Source: Haloferax marinum (GTDB lineage: Archaea; Halobacteriota; Halobacteria; Halobacteriales; Haloferacaceae). Taken from it: DNA of 64,000 nt. The DNA is taken from contig NZ_WKJQ01000002.1 in the NCBI RefSeq assembly GCF_009674625.1, forward strand, positions 149,763 to 213,762, read 5' to 3'. Positions 17,747 through 26,789 of this stretch are shown here, piece by piece. A program made the translations under genes and the position numbers. Each line of letters begins with the position of its first letter. Positions within the stretch are counted from its first letter, which is position 1. The notes under the pieces are model-generated. The model made no database searches, was not told the DNA's origin, and worked only from the letters and a program-made list of their open reading frames with translations.

Positions 17747-18556
17747 CTACGGCTTGTTCTCCCCGTGCATCCAGTCCAGTGCCGCATCGAACCCGTCTTC
17801 CTCCTGAATTTCGTAGAACCGCTGTCCTTCCTCTGTGAGCGACGTCAGGCTCGCGAGGAATTCCGTGTTCTTGTTCCCAGGACGGTATCCCTGTACTTCC
17901 ATCACGTCGTTCAACCGATGTTTGAGGATGGTGACTACCGGTTTCGGCGTCTTCCGAAGCGCCTCTATCTCCGTCCACACTTCGTCGATCAGTTCGTCGT
18001 GTGGAACACACCGGTTGACCATCCCCATTCGAGCGGCTTCCTCTCCGGAGACCATCTTCCCCGAGTAGAAGAGTTCGCGTGCGTGTTTGATGGACCCCAT
18101 CACGAACGGATGAACCAACGTCGCAGGCAGTCCTCCCATCCTGACGTCTGGATAGCCGATTTTGGCTCGCTTCGTCGATATCGTGAGGTCACAAATCAAC
18201 GCCGTGTTGGCACCCCCAGCGAGGGCGTAGCCGTCGACAGCCGCGATGACCGGCAGGTCCAGTTCGTAGATGGTCTTGATGTGTGTGTACGACTCCATCG
18301 CATCGAGCCACTCTGAGACCGAATACTCACGTTCGTCGGTGTCGTCGTCGTCCAGGTCGTAGCCCGCAGAGAACGCGTCTTCGCTCCCTCTCAGAACGAC
18401 AGCGCGGTTCTCCTCGTTCGATTCTGCACGCGTCACCGCCGATTCGAGTTCGCTAATCATCGGCTTGTGGAGGGTGTTCATCTGCTCGGGCCTGTCGAAC
18501 GTGATGACGGCAGTCCGTTCCTCTTCGTAGTAGTCGAGATGCTCGTACCGAACCAT
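17747..18556 (-). CDS. Enoyl-CoA hydratase/isomerase (crotonase) family protein
   Basis: The 269-residue crotonase fold has the oxyanion-hole segments FSAGYDLDD (about 62-70) and AAVDGYALAGGANTALICD (about 101-119). The two glutamates used by classical enoyl-CoA hydratases are not present: the GGGxE position reads GGANT, and the later PE position reads YPDV. The protein may therefore be an isomerase, hydrolase or specialised dehydratase, such as the carnitinyl-CoA type, rather than a plain hydratase. The Met at 18556 is used; an upstream Met at 18601 would add 15 unconserved residues. It lies between the iclR and acyl-CoA synthetase genes on the same strand and probably processes the CoA ester made by the latter. 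Confidence 0.88.
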   Translation of the reverse strand: MVRYEHLDYYEEERTAVITFDRPEQMNTLHKPMISELESAVTRAESNEENRAVVLRGSEDAFSAGYDLDDDDTDEREYSVSEWLDAMESYTHIKTIYELDLPVIAAVDGYALAGGANTALICDLTISTKRAKIGYPDVRMGGLPATLVHPFVMGSIKHARELFYSGKMVSGEEAARMGMVNRCVPHDELIDEVWTEIEALRKTPKPVVTILKHRLNDVMEVQGYRPGNKNTEFLASLTSLTEEGQRFYEIQEEDGFDAALDWMHGENKP

Positions 18557-18644
18557 CGTTCGTGACAATTCGACGGTGAGGTAAAAACCTTGGTGTAGCA
18601 TGACATGTCTCGAGAGTCGGTGACCGGCCGAGAGGGGTCCTGCT

Positions 18645-19436
18645 TCACACCGAGGGATAGGCGTCCTCGATTTTCGACTCTAGCTCGTCTATGTACTCCG
18701 TGAGGAGGCGTGGAATCCGTTCGTTGTACACCTCGTCGGTCATACGGTACGCGGGTGCAGTGATGGAGATGGACCCGACCAACGACCCGTTCGGATTCCG
18801 AACACGGCGACCCACTGCACGCATTCCGTCCGCGTACTCCTGGTCCGAGAACGATATCCCTTCTGCTCGAATCGTCTCGAGTTCCTCGCGTAACGCCGAC
18901 TCCGTCGTCAGCGTCCGCCTCGTTCGCTTCGGGAGGCCCCACTTCTCGATGATACTGGAGACGCGTTCGTCGGGGAGTTCGGCGAGAATCGCCTTCCCTG
19001 CGGCGATGCTGTGGAGGTGATAGTACGCACCGGTGTTCACCGTGCCGTGGCCTTCCGAAATTTGCTTCCCGTAATGACTGTGTGGATGGTACGATTCGTG
19101 CACGACGATACCTCGGCCGTCGTTTTCGACGACGAGGTCGACCTCCTCTTCCGTCTCTGCTGCGAGTTGTTGCACCGTCTCGGCCGCGAGCACGTGCTCG
19201 ACTCTTCGTGACCGGGCGTGGACACCGAAGTTGAGGAATTTCATCCCGAGGGAGTACCGTTCGCCCTCCTTGTCGACGAACCCGTGGTCTGCCAGTGTCG
19301 TCAGGTGTTTGTGTATGGTGCTACGAGACAGTGGGAGTTCGTCCGCGAGCATGCTGAGTGACGCCCCTTCACGCTCTTTGATGACCGCTAGTATCTCGAG
19401 CGAGCGTTCGGTCGTGGTCACCTTCTCGTTCGCCAT
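18645..19436 (-). CDS. IclR-family transcriptional regulator heading the catabolic cluster
   Basis: The 263-residue protein has an N-terminal winged helix (ERSLEILAVIKEREGASLSMLADELPLSRSTIHKHLTTL, about 9-48) and an IclR effector-binding domain (about 75-255, including HSIAAGKAILAELP and the late SISITAPAYRM). IclR regulators bind small organic acids or aromatic ligands and repress or activate neighbouring catabolic operons. It is the first gene of the minus-strand row, 88 bp before the crotonase gene. The upstream sequence offers TATA-like boxes at 19453-19464 and 19484-19495. It probably controls the cluster through sites such as the 11607-11627 palindrome; no ligand can be named. Confidence 0.92.
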   Translation of the reverse strand: MANEKVTTTERSLEILAVIKEREGASLSMLADELPLSRSTIHKHLTTLADHGFVDKEGERYSLGMKFLNFGVHARSRRVEHVLAAETVQQLAAETEEEVDLVVENDGRGIVVHESYHPHSHYGKQISEGHGTVNTGAYYHLHSIAAGKAILAELPDERVSSIIEKWGLPKRTRRTLTTESALREELETIRAEGISFSDQEYADGMRAVGRRVRNPNGSLVGSISITAPAYRMTDEVYNERIPRLLTEYIDELESKIEDAYPSV

Positions 19437-20499
19437 GCGCTAGCATCTCTCAGTATATGTTAAAAGAATATCGCCATAGTAGTGTTTTATATACTCTGTG
19501 TTATGGTGAGTCATGGCAGCTGATACCCCACGAACGCTTCGGTGTCCCCGACTGTCCCCCGCTATCGGGGGAGTGGCAGTTCTCACCGAACATACACAAT
19601 ATTCGGACACTGGGAGACGAGTCTTCCGCAGACGTGACCTGCGAACTTCGACGTGTAGACCAGCCCAGGCACCGTAACAGTGGTTGGTCCTCCGACCTCG
19701 ACTGACCACCCTGAGATAATTACAGACATACATCTGTAATGCCTCCGCGACAGGGGGTAGTGTCGTCACCGTCGAACCTGGGTCGTTCGAGCCACCCCCG
19801 TGGAGTCACGAACATCATGATTAAAACTGTTCGAACGTGTCGGATTCGAGACGACGGTCGTTCGGGGTGTAACCCGAGTGTGATTGGCGTCTTGGTTGCC
19901 CCTTCGACAGCGCGAACGCAATCGTCTCTTCCACTGTAGTGGTGGGTGGGTAGAAGATGCGTCTTCTCCCAATGGTCTCTCAGATATGTTGGGAATAAGA
20001 TAGTGTATGGTATCCAATATTTATTCTACTACTGCTCAGCCAGGAATATATTGTGACATTACGGGGTCAGCAGACAAGACTCGTATGAGTGAGCATCCCG
20101 TTTACGTGCTGTCTACTCAACTGGTAGTATATGCTGTATTGACGCTTGAAGACACGTGAGTGAACTCCTGTGGGATTTCAGTGGACGCTCATACTGTGCT
20201 CGATGAGAGGGCTAGTGTCAGATTATAAATATTCACCTGTACTGCTACCTAATATGTCTCTTCTCTATATGTGTCGAACTACTGAAAATGATTCACTCGC
20301 CCTCGTCTATTCGGGACCCGTGCTTTCGATACGGCTTTGACCGATACCCACCTCTATGGAAAATCAGGTAGTGAACACCGAGCGACGGGGCGCGTTTCGG
20401 GTATCGATGGTCCGGTGTTGGGGCTGGTGTACGAGTTGGCGTTGGGACCGAGGGCATGATTATATGACAGTGACGCATCAACTGGTGATAGATACTGCC
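19437..20499. other. Long intergenic region upstream of iclR and the amino-acid permease gene
   Basis: About 1.06 kb without a convincing gene. It holds a perfect 7-bp hairpin (TCCCCCG, loop CTAT, CGGGGGA, 19555-19572) not followed by a T-run. It also holds one copy of the recurrent TTACA palindrome (19719-19740) and A+T-rich stretches near 19990-20050 and 20220-20280 that may hold promoters. Open frames here lack the acidic composition of local proteins. Confidence 0.6.
19719..19740. promoter_or_regulatory. Recurrent palindrome ATTACA-N10-TGTAAT, copy 1
   Basis: Arms are ATTACA and TGTAAT with spacer GACATACATC; the pairing extends to 8 bp per arm. It has the central TA shared by all four copies in the window (see 23623, 25944, 59890). 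It lies between the divergent iclR and permease genes, about 280 bp from one and 760 bp from the other. Confidence 0.75.
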
Positions 20500-21966
20500 A
20501 TGACCGAACACGACGGGAGTCACCCATCTGAGTCGCGGACTCCCGACAAGGAGTCACCCGTCTCTCTGGACCCCTCGATAGACGTCGGGAAAGCTGGCGA
20601 CGAAGTGACGGTCCTCGAAAGTGGGACGGAACTCGAACGCACGATCGACTTACGCGGCGGACTCGCTATCGGCGTCGGGACGATGGTCGGGGCCGGAATC
20701 TTCGTCTTCCCTGGTATCGCAGCGGGCAACGCTGGTCCCGCTGCTGCGGTGTCGTTCGCTATCGGGGCAGTCGTCGCCCTCCTCGTCGCGCTTCCAACCT
20801 CTGAGTTGGCGACGGCGATGCCCAAGAGCGGCGGGGCGTACTACTTCGTCTCGCGTGGCATGGGCGCGCCGTTCGGGGCCGTCGTCGGAATCGGCCTGTG
20901 GTTGGGGCTCGTCTTCGCGTCGGCGTTTTATCTCGTTGGATTCGCACAGTACGCCGTCGCCGTGCTCGAAGAGATCGGCGCGTCTGCACTCGTCGTCGAG
21001 ACAGTTCCGTTTCTCACGGTGCTCGGCGTCGGGTTCGGCGTCCTCTTGACGGTTCTCAGCACGTTCGGGACGGAGAACACGACGAAACTACAGAACGGAA
21101 TCGTGAGTCTGCTCCTCGGCATCTTACTCATCTTCCTCGTCTACGGGTCGCTCGACACGCTCGGTCTGTTCGGCCGCGAGACGGTCCCAGAGCAGTTCGC
21201 CCCCTACGGCACGTTCAGTATCCTCACCACCGCAGCACTGGTCTTCACTTCGTATCTCGGATTCGCGCAGGTTGCGACTGTCGCTGGCGAGATAACGAAA
21301 CCTGGGCGCAACCTCCCGCTGGCGATGATTGGCTCTGTCGCTATCGTCGGAACGCTCTACGTCGTGACGATACTCGTCTCGACGGGGACGTTCGGGAGCG
21401 GCCGACTCGCCACCTTCGGTGAGACGGCTATCGTCGAAGTCGCCCGGTCGTATCTCGGCCTCTCCGGCGCAATCGCCATCTTACTCGCAGGTCTGCTCGC
21501 GACAGTCTCCAGCGCGAACGCGTCGATTTTGAGTTCGTCGCGTGCGCTCTACGCACTGAGTCGCGACGCGCTGGTCCCTCCGCAGTTCGGACGCATCAAC
21601 CTCCGGTACGGGACGCCGCACATCGCACTCATGCTCGTCGGGGGACCGACGGTCGTACTCGTCGTCGTCGGTCGAACGGAGGTGCTGGCAGAGGTTGCGT
21701 CGTTCCTCCATCTCGTCTCCTACGGACTCATGTGTGTCGCGCTCGTCGTCCTCCGGCGCTCTGACCCCGAGTGGTACCAACCCTCGTTTCGCGTCCCTGG
21801 GTATCCTCTCGTTCCAATCCTCGGGGCGATAGCGAGCTTTGGTCTCTTGGCCTTCATGCAACCGCTCTCGCAAGCCGTTGGCGTGGTCGTCAGCGTCGCC
21901 GCGCTGGTGTGGTACTTGATTTACGCTCGCGGTGTCGAACTAAAGGGGGTGCAAGCGGATGCGTAA
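20500..21966 (+). CDS. APC-superfamily amino-acid permease
   Basis: The protein is about 488 residues with 12 predicted membrane segments. The APC signature in helix 1, [34 protein letters not shown], and the following [16 protein letters not shown] are clear, and the loop [20 protein letters not shown] is conserved in the family. It should import an amino acid or amine with a proton or sodium ion. The ATG at 20500 is chosen because a GGTGAT site lies 12-17 bp upstream and because the region before it (from 20356) is Trp/Arg/Cys-rich and unlike protein; the ATG at 20464 is the alternative. It overlaps the following UspA-type gene by 8 bp, so the two are one unit, a common haloarchaeal transporter-Usp pairing. 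Confidence 0.92.
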   Translation: MTEHDGSHPSESRTPDKESPVSLDPSIDVGKAGDEVTVLESGTELERTIDLRGGLAIGVGTMVGAGIFVFPGIAAGNAGPAAAVSFAIGAVVALLVALPTSELATAMPKSGGAYYFVSRGMGAPFGAVVGIGLWLGLVFASAFYLVGFAQYAVAVLEEIGASALVVETVPFLTVLGVGFGVLLTVLSTFGTENTTKLQNGIVSLLLGILLIFLVYGSLDTLGLFGRETVPEQFAPYGTFSILTTAALVFTSYLGFAQVATVAGEITKPGRNLPLAMIGSVAIVGTLYVVTILVSTGTFGSGRLATFGETAIVEVARSYLGLSGAIAILLAGLLATVSSANASILSSSRALYALSRDALVPPQFGRINLRYGTPHIALMLVGGPTVVLVVVGRTEVLAEVASFLHLVSYGLMCVALVVLRRSDPEWYQPSFRVPGYPLVPILGAIASFGLLAFMQPLSQAVGVVVSVAALVWYLIYARGVELKGVQADA

Positions 21967-22708
21967 CACGACCGAGGTTCGGGTTCTCGTCCCGGTCGCC
22001 ATCCTCAAAGGACAGGTGATACCGGACCAGATGATTCGCCTCCTGTCTCACTCTGCTGTCGTCCTTCTCGGATACCACGAGATACCCGAACAGACCGCCC
22101 CGGAGCAGGCACGCGAACAGTTCGAAGGAAAAGCACAGGCCGAACTCGCTGACCTCGTAGAGGCGTTCGAGTCGTGGGGCGGAACGGTCGAGACCAGACT
22201 CGTCTTCACACACGATTCCGACCAGACGATAGAACGCATCGCGACAGAGGCCGACTGTGACGCCGTCTTACTCTCGAACCCGGCGCCGTCTATCGACCGT
22301 ATCATCGTCCCGATAAAAGAACGAATAAACCTCGAAAGCATCGCCAAAGTCGCCGCTGGCGTCAGTCGGCAACACGACGTCGAAATCACGCTGTTTCACG
22401 CGGCAACCGAGGAAGCGAACGTCTCTGACGGCGAGGTACTTCTCGGGGAAGTTTCTGACGAACTCACCACCCTCGGTATTCGGAGCGACCAGCTGTCGAG
22501 AGTCGTCGTGGTCGCTCAAAACCCACTCCAAGCACTCGTCGAGGCGGCGTCGACACACGACGTCGTCGTCATCGGCGAGGAGGAACCGACGATTCGTGGC
22601 CGATTGTTCGGTGAAACGTCTGAGCGAGTGGCAGAACAGACCGTCGGCCCAGTGCTCGTCGTCCGCCGGCCAATCGACCCGGTCGACGACGACGAAACGG
22701 GTCTTTAG
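21959..22708 (+). CDS. UspA-type stress protein, translationally coupled to permease
   Basis: This 249-residue protein contains one complete UspA-like fold in the C-terminal half (RIIVPIKER..., ending [36 protein letters not shown]) and a more diverged first half ([12 protein letters not shown]). It is thus probably a tandem Usp. The C-terminal GxxxxG...GPVLVVR region matches the ATP-binding type of Usp. In haloarchaea, such proteins often follow or are fused to APC or CPA transporters and are thought to modulate them in response to nucleotide levels. The overlap with the permease gene supports that here. Confidence 0.88.
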   Translation: MRNTTEVRVLVPVAILKGQVIPDQMIRLLSHSAVVLLGYHEIPEQTAPEQAREQFEGKAQAELADLVEAFESWGGTVETRLVFTHDSDQTIERIATEADCDAVLLSNPAPSIDRIIVPIKERINLESIAKVAAGVSRQHDVEITLFHAATEEANVSDGEVLLGEVSDELTTLGIRSDQLSRVVVVAQNPLQALVEAASTHDVVVIGEEEPTIRGRLFGETSERVAEQTVGPVLVVRRPIDPVDDDETGL

Positions 22709-22825
22709 CGGCCGATATAGTTGTGGATTTAAGACAATACTGGGCGACGAACCTATACAACATTCCCCACAAGATACTCCTCCCACAGCCGACAATATCA
22801 CGACACTTCAGCGAGTTAAACTGAT

Positions 22826-22843
22826 ACAATTTTTAAAAATTGT
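22826..22843. promoter_or_regulatory. Perfect 18-bp A+T palindrome plus extra half-site
   Basis: ACAATTTTTAAAAATTGT is perfectly self-complementary and is followed directly by another AAAAATTGT half-site (22844-22852). It lies in a 280-bp gap between two convergent genes (Usp and rdfA), where no start codon needs an operator. It could act as a bidirectional terminator (T5 and A5 runs) or as a protein-binding site. Confidence 0.6.
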
Positions 22844-22990
22844 AAAAATTGTAGTCGTATTCCGGCTCTGAATCCTGTAACTCAGCTCTTTCCTCGGTCT
22901 CCGATGCCTTGTCACTCGACTCGATCACACTCTCCGAACATCACTCTCTCATTACAGAAGTGCCTACACTATTGTGGGTTTAATACACCA

Positions 22991-23584
22991 CTATCTGCAC
23001 TCACAACCACCGCGTTCGACCAGTTCGTCGAATCCGTACTGGCTCCCGCAGTCCGAACAGAAAACCTGCACGTCGACGAGGACGTCCGGCGACCCGATTA
23101 CGAAGTCTTCTTGATTTGCCACCGAGTCGAGGGCACTCTCGGTCACTGCTGCGAGTCGGCCACGAAGTCGCTGGACTCGCTCTGTCGGGTCGCTGCGCTT
23201 GCGTTCTTTCGATGCGCCGCGGTACGACGTGAGATACGTGTGGACCGCTTGATGGGAGACGAAATCACGCTGGAGGCCTTCGACGTCGACACCTGCCCGT
23301 TCGAGTCTTCCACGCGCTCGTGTTCGTTCGGCCCCCGTCGCGTCGGTATCCGACAGCGCTTCGTAGAAGGTCTTGATTTCACCATCGAGCAGGTCGAGAC
23401 CGGCGTCTAACGCGGCCGCCTCGAGGATTTCGTGGTTGAACACGTCCGCGAGGGTTCGGAGACTGTCTGCGTCTTCGTCGGCGGTCCATCGTTGCTCTAA
23501 CTCCTCACCGAGTCCATCCAACCCGTACGACTCGATGAGACGTCCGACCTTCGAGTTCGTCGGATTCGGTCGGCTTTCTGCCAT
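22991..23584 (-). CDS. rdfA: Rod-determining factor RdfA
   Basis: The 197-residue protein matches RdfA in its N-terminus (KVGRLIESYGLDGLGEELEQRW), its length and its C-terminal zinc-binding tail (Cys 176, 179, 194, 196: CSDCGSQYGFDELVERGGCEC). In Haloferax volcanii RdfA is needed for rod-shaped cells and is encoded next to an SMC-like protein. The same divergent arrangement occurs here with the gene at 23687. Between the TM-free N-terminal helices (about 5-60) and the zinc tail is a helical region (about 80-150). The shared upstream region carries a TTACA-N10-TGTAA palindrome midway between the two starts, suggesting joint regulation. Confidence 0.88.
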   Translation of the reverse strand: MAESRPNPTNSKVGRLIESYGLDGLGEELEQRWTADEDADSLRTLADVFNHEILEAAALDAGLDLLDGEIKTFYEALSDTDATGAERTRARGRLERAGVDVEGLQRDFVSHQAVHTYLTSYRGASKERKRSDPTERVQRLRGRLAAVTESALDSVANQEDFVIGSPDVLVDVQVFCSDCGSQYGFDELVERGGCECR

Positions 23585-23622
23585 ACATATAGGGCAAGTG
23601 AACGGGAGACATAACGGTTTCC

Positions 23623-23644
23623 ATTACAACGGTACGTATGTAAT
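23623..23644. promoter_or_regulatory. Recurrent palindrome ATTACA-N10-TGTAAT, copy 2, in the rdfA divergent promoter
   Basis: Arms are ATTACA and TGTAAT with spacer ACGGTACGTA. Its centre is about 50 bp from each start codon, just upstream of both likely TATA boxes (TTATG around 23610-23616 on the minus strand for rdfA, TTATTT near 23659-23664 for the SMC-related gene). The position suits a regulator acting on both genes. Confidence 0.8.
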
Positions 23645-23686
23645 CAAATACGAATAGTTATTTGGTACCACTCACAGATAACATCC

Positions 23687-25606
23687 ATGACCGTTACTAG
23701 TCGCGCCGCTAATGTCTCTGTGGAGGCGCGAAACATCGGTGGAATCGAACACACCCACGTCGAGTTCGAACCCGGAATCACGATTCTCGTCGGCCGAAAC
23801 GCGACCAACCGGACGTCGTTCCTCCAGGCGCTGATGACGGCGCTCGGGAGTGACCGTGCGTCGCTGAAGGCAGACGCAGACGAGGGTGAGGTGACGCTCT
23901 CGCTGGGCGACGAGACGTTTACTCGCGTCCTTCGACGGAAGGGGTCGAACACCGTCGCAGATGGTGACCCGTATCTCTCCGACCCGGAACTCGCTGACCT
24001 CTTTGCGTTCTTGCTGGAGTCGAACGAGGCACGGCGGGCCGTAGAGCGTGGTGACGACCTACGTGAACTCATCATGCGCCCCGTCGACACCACTGCCATC
24101 GAAGCCCAAATCACGCAGTTGGAAGCCGAACGCCGGCAGATCGACACCCAACTGAACGAGGCGGACGCACTCGAACGCACGATTGGAAATCTCGAACGCC
24201 GCGAGGCGGAACTCGACAACAAGATCGACGACGCCCGCGAACGTCTCGAATCACTCGAAGCCGAAATCGAGGCGGCAGAACGCACCGACGACGGCGAAAA
24301 CGAGGCACTCGACCGACTCAACGAACTTCGTTCGACGCTCGAGAACGTTCGGTTCCGTCTCGAGACGGAGCGACAGAGTCTGGAAGCACTGCGAGACGAC
24401 GAAACAGAGATTCGAGACTCGCTCGACGAACTGCCGGACGAGACTGCGGACTCTCCCTCGGAACTCGAATCGAAACTCTCGGACCGCCGTGAGCGCGTGC
24501 GTGAACTCGAATCGCAGATGAACGAGATTCAGAACATCGTTCGCGTCAACGAGTCCATGCTCGCGGGCGAAAACAGAGGCGTGACGAGCGCCCTTCGCGG
24601 TGGTTCGAACGGTGGGAGTGTCACCGACCAACTTCTCGGTGACGACGACGTCGTCTGTTGGACGTGCGGTTCGGAAGTCTCGTCTGAAACCATCGAAGCC
24701 ACTGTCGAACATCTCGAAGAGTACCGTGCGAAGCTCGCGTCCGAACGGCGAGAGGCCCGAAACGCCATCGACGAGCTCTCGTCGCGACTCGACACCATCG
24801 AAGAACGGCGGACTCGACGGCGTGAGCTCTCGTCCCGCTTAGAACAGACGGTCGCTGAGCGGGAGGAGACGCTCGACCGAATCGACGAGCTCGAATCGCG
24901 ACAGGAGGAACTGCGCGAGGAGATTACGACTGTCGAAGCCGAAGCAGAGGACGTCGACGACGAGACCGACGAGTTGGTCGAACTCCACTCCGAGGCGAAC
25001 CGCGCAGAACTCGAACGTGAACGCCTCGAAAACGAACGAGGGCGCGTCCGCGACCGTCTCGACGAAGCCCGCACGAAGAAGGACAAACTCGCCGAGTACA
25101 AAGCGCGACGAGAAGAAATCGGCGAGGAGATTCGTGAGCTTCGGGGCCGAATCGACCGAATCGAGTCCGAGGCCGTCGAGGCGTTCAACGACCACATGGA
25201 GCGTGTCCTCGACATCCTCCAGTACGAAAACATCGAACGCGTCTGGATCGAGCGCATCCGCAAAGAGGCGTCCGGACGCGGCCAGTCGAAGGACCAAAGC
25301 GAGTTCAACCTCCACATCGTTCGACAGACCGAGTCTGGGACTGTCTACGAGGATACAGTCGACCACCTCTCAGAGAGCGAACGGGAGGTCATCGGTCTCG
25401 TGTTCGGGCTTGCGGGCTACCTCGTCCACGACGTCGCCGAGCAACTTCCGTTTATGCTCCTCGACTCGTTGGAGGCTATCGACTCCGAGCGAATCGCCGC
25501 TCTCGTCGAGTATGTCCACGAACACGCCGAGTTCGTCGTCGTCGCATTGCTCCCCGAAGACGCCGCCGCGCTCGACGACCAGCACGCCCGAATCACCGAG
25601 ATTTAA
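23687..25606 (+). CDS. Archaea-specific SMC-related coiled-coil ATPase-like protein
   Basis: The 639-residue protein has an SMC/Rad50 architecture: N-terminal nucleotide-binding half, long coiled coils (about 130-315 and 335-520) and a C-terminal half. The Walker A position reads GRNATNRTS (36-44) instead of GxxGxGKS, so the usual Lys is replaced; this is characteristic of the archaeal SMC-related group. A Rad50-type zinc hook CWTC lies between the coils near residue 324-327. The C-terminal part has a signature-like LSESERE and a Walker B-like FMLLDSLEAID. It is divergent from rdfA, the conserved partner in cell-shape control. DNA or membrane scaffolding is a plausible role; ATP hydrolysis is uncertain because of the altered Walker A. 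Confidence 0.9.
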   Translation: MTVTSRAANVSVEARNIGGIEHTHVEFEPGITILVGRNATNRTSFLQALMTALGSDRASLKADADEGEVTLSLGDETFTRVLRRKGSNTVADGDPYLSDPELADLFAFLLESNEARRAVERGDDLRELIMRPVDTTAIEAQITQLEAERRQIDTQLNEADALERTIGNLERREAELDNKIDDARERLESLEAEIEAAERTDDGENEALDRLNELRSTLENVRFRLETERQSLEALRDDETEIRDSLDELPDETADSPSELESKLSDRRERVRELESQMNEIQNIVRVNESMLAGENRGVTSALRGGSNGGSVTDQLLGDDDVVCWTCGSEVSSETIEATVEHLEEYRAKLASERREARNAIDELSSRLDTIEERRTRRRELSSRLEQTVAEREETLDRIDELESRQEELREEITTVEAEAEDVDDETDELVELHSEANRAELERERLENERGRVRDRLDEARTKKDKLAEYKARREEIGEEIRELRGRIDRIESEAVEAFNDHMERVLDILQYENIERVWIERIRKEASGRGQSKDQSEFNLHIVRQTESGTVYEDTVDHLSESEREVIGLVFGLAGYLVHDVAEQLPFMLLDSLEAIDSERIAALVEYVHEHAEFVVVALLPEDAAALDDQHARITEI

Positions 25607-25768
25607 CCCGATTCGGAGTTCGCCGGCCCTTGCCCCTTTGTTCTGATATAGACAATGCCTTTTGAATTGGTGGACATTTGTAGTTGGTTTACTCGATAAA
25701 GTCATCATCTGGCGAATTGTGTGCGATTCACACAGGTGGATAACGGTGTATGGCCAGATTTCCTCTGT

Positions 25769-25867
25769 TTATTCCATCGTCACCAGCGTGTGGTCGATGC
25801 CGAATACGCTGGCACTCTCGACCTGATTTGAGCGCGTCAGTGCTCTCGTTGCCTGTTTGTGGGGCTC
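25769..25867 (-). pseudogene. Possible C-terminal remnant of a protein-coding gene
   Basis: On the minus strand 32 codons read with haloarchaeal codon bias (about EPHKQATRALTRSNQ to VTME) and end at a TAA. A TGA blocks the frame upstream and there is no start codon, so it cannot be a complete gene. It may be the tail of a decayed gene or chance. Confidence 0.22.
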
Positions 25868-25943
25868 TCAGATTCGTATGAGGACGACACGTAGGGGTTC
25901 GCAATTTGTGAACTAGCGGTGTGAACGAACCGGGCGGAAAATC

Positions 25944-25965
25944 GTTACAAACGTATCTATGTAAT
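25944..25965. promoter_or_regulatory. Recurrent palindrome TTACA-N10-TGTAA, copy 3
   Basis: TTACA (25945-25949), spacer AACGTATCTA and TGTAA (25960-25964), followed by T as in the other copies. It lies 9 bp beyond the stop codon of the second iclR gene, in a convergent spacer. Confidence 0.72.
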
Positions 25966-25973
25966 GGACGCGC

Positions 25974-26789
25974 TCAACTGAACGTCGGGAATTCGTCGTC
26001 GGACTCTTCCATGTTGACGTTCACCTCAATGACGTTTGCGGTGTTGATGACGCTCTCGATGAGGTTCTGGTGGTACTCTGGCTGTTTCATCCGGCGAACC
26101 GGCCCGGAGACGCTGATGGAACCGAGGACGCGGCCGTGGCGGTTCGTCACCGGGGCACCGATGGCTTGCAACCCTTTGATCTCTTCCTCGTCGTTGAGCG
26201 AGTATCCGCGTTCACGTACCGTCTCCAGTTCTTCGAAGAGTTCGTCTCTGTCGGTGATGGTCGCTTCAGTCTTCGCTGGAAGCCCGTATCGGTCGATTAT
26301 CCAATCGACACGCTCGCGTGGGAGGTGTGCCAAGATGGCTTTCCCCGTCGCAGAGAAGTGGAGATAGTCCGCTCGCTGGAGCTTGTTGACCTGGTAGTCG
26401 CTTCCAACGGCAGTCTCACCACTCACTTTGTAGAGATTGACGCCGAGGCCGTGCTGTTCGGTCGCCAGATGGGCATACTCACCAGTCTTCTCGGCGAGGT
26501 CTTCGATTTCAGATTTTCCGATACGGTAGAGGATATTCTGGTATCTGACGTACTCGCCGACGAGCAGAAACTGAAGTGAGAGCTGGTAGGTATCTCCGTC
26601 TTTTACGACGTACTTCTCTTCGCGGAGTGTACTCAGGTAGTTGTACACGACGCTCTTCGAGAGGTCGAGATGGTCTGCCAACTCCGTTACTCTCGCCCCG
26701 TCTAACTCCTCTAGTGCCCGAACGACGTCGAACGCACGAGACACCGTCTTCAGGGTCCGCGGCGAACCGCCCGTGTGTTCGTTTGACAT
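25974..26789 (-). CDS. IclR-family transcriptional regulator (second)
   Basis: This 271-residue regulator has a winged helix (TVSRAFDVVRALEELDGARVTELADHLDLSKSVVYNYLSTL, about 15-55) and an IclR ligand domain (HFSATGKAILAHLPRE about 145, GSISVSGPVRRM about 220). The Met at 26789 starts the standard family N-terminus; an earlier Met at 26891 adds 34 Cys-containing residues and is rejected. It stands between the SMC-related gene and the carbamoylase-type hydrolase and ABC importer genes and probably regulates the latter. Its upstream region carries GTTTG-N7-CAAAC (26820-26836) near its own promoter and TGTTCAC-N5-GTGAACA (26961-26979), candidate autoregulatory sites. Confidence 0.9.
   Translation of the reverse strand: MSNEHTGGSPRTLKTVSRAFDVVRALEELDGARVTELADHLDLSKSVVYNYLSTLREEKYVVKDGDTYQLSLQFLLVGEYVRYQNILYRIGKSEIEDLAEKTGEYAHLATEQHGLGVNLYKVSGETAVGSDYQVNKLQRADYLHFSATGKAILAHLPRERVDWIIDRYGLPAKTEATITDRDELFEELETVRERGYSLNDEEEIKGLQAIGAPVTNRHGRVLGSISVSGPVRRMKQPEYHQNLIESVINTANVIEVNVNMEESDDEFPTFS

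Larger units (their letters stand above)
25607..25973. other. Convergent intergenic region with palindromes
   Basis: A 367-bp gap between the 3' ends of the SMC-related gene and an iclR gene. It contains TGTGTG-N5-CACACA at 25718-25734, a possible gene remnant (25769-25867) and a TTACA palindrome (25944-25965). No complete gene was recognised. Confidence 0.6.

Noticed and set aside
19555..19572. Hairpin TCCCCCG-CTAT-CGGGGGA as a terminator or riboswitch
   Set aside because: There is no T-run after it and no adjacent gene end; its role is open, so it is only mentioned in the spacer entry.
19440..19769. 109-codon minus-strand frame upstream of iclR
   Set aside because: It covers the iclR promoter region and has no protein-like composition.
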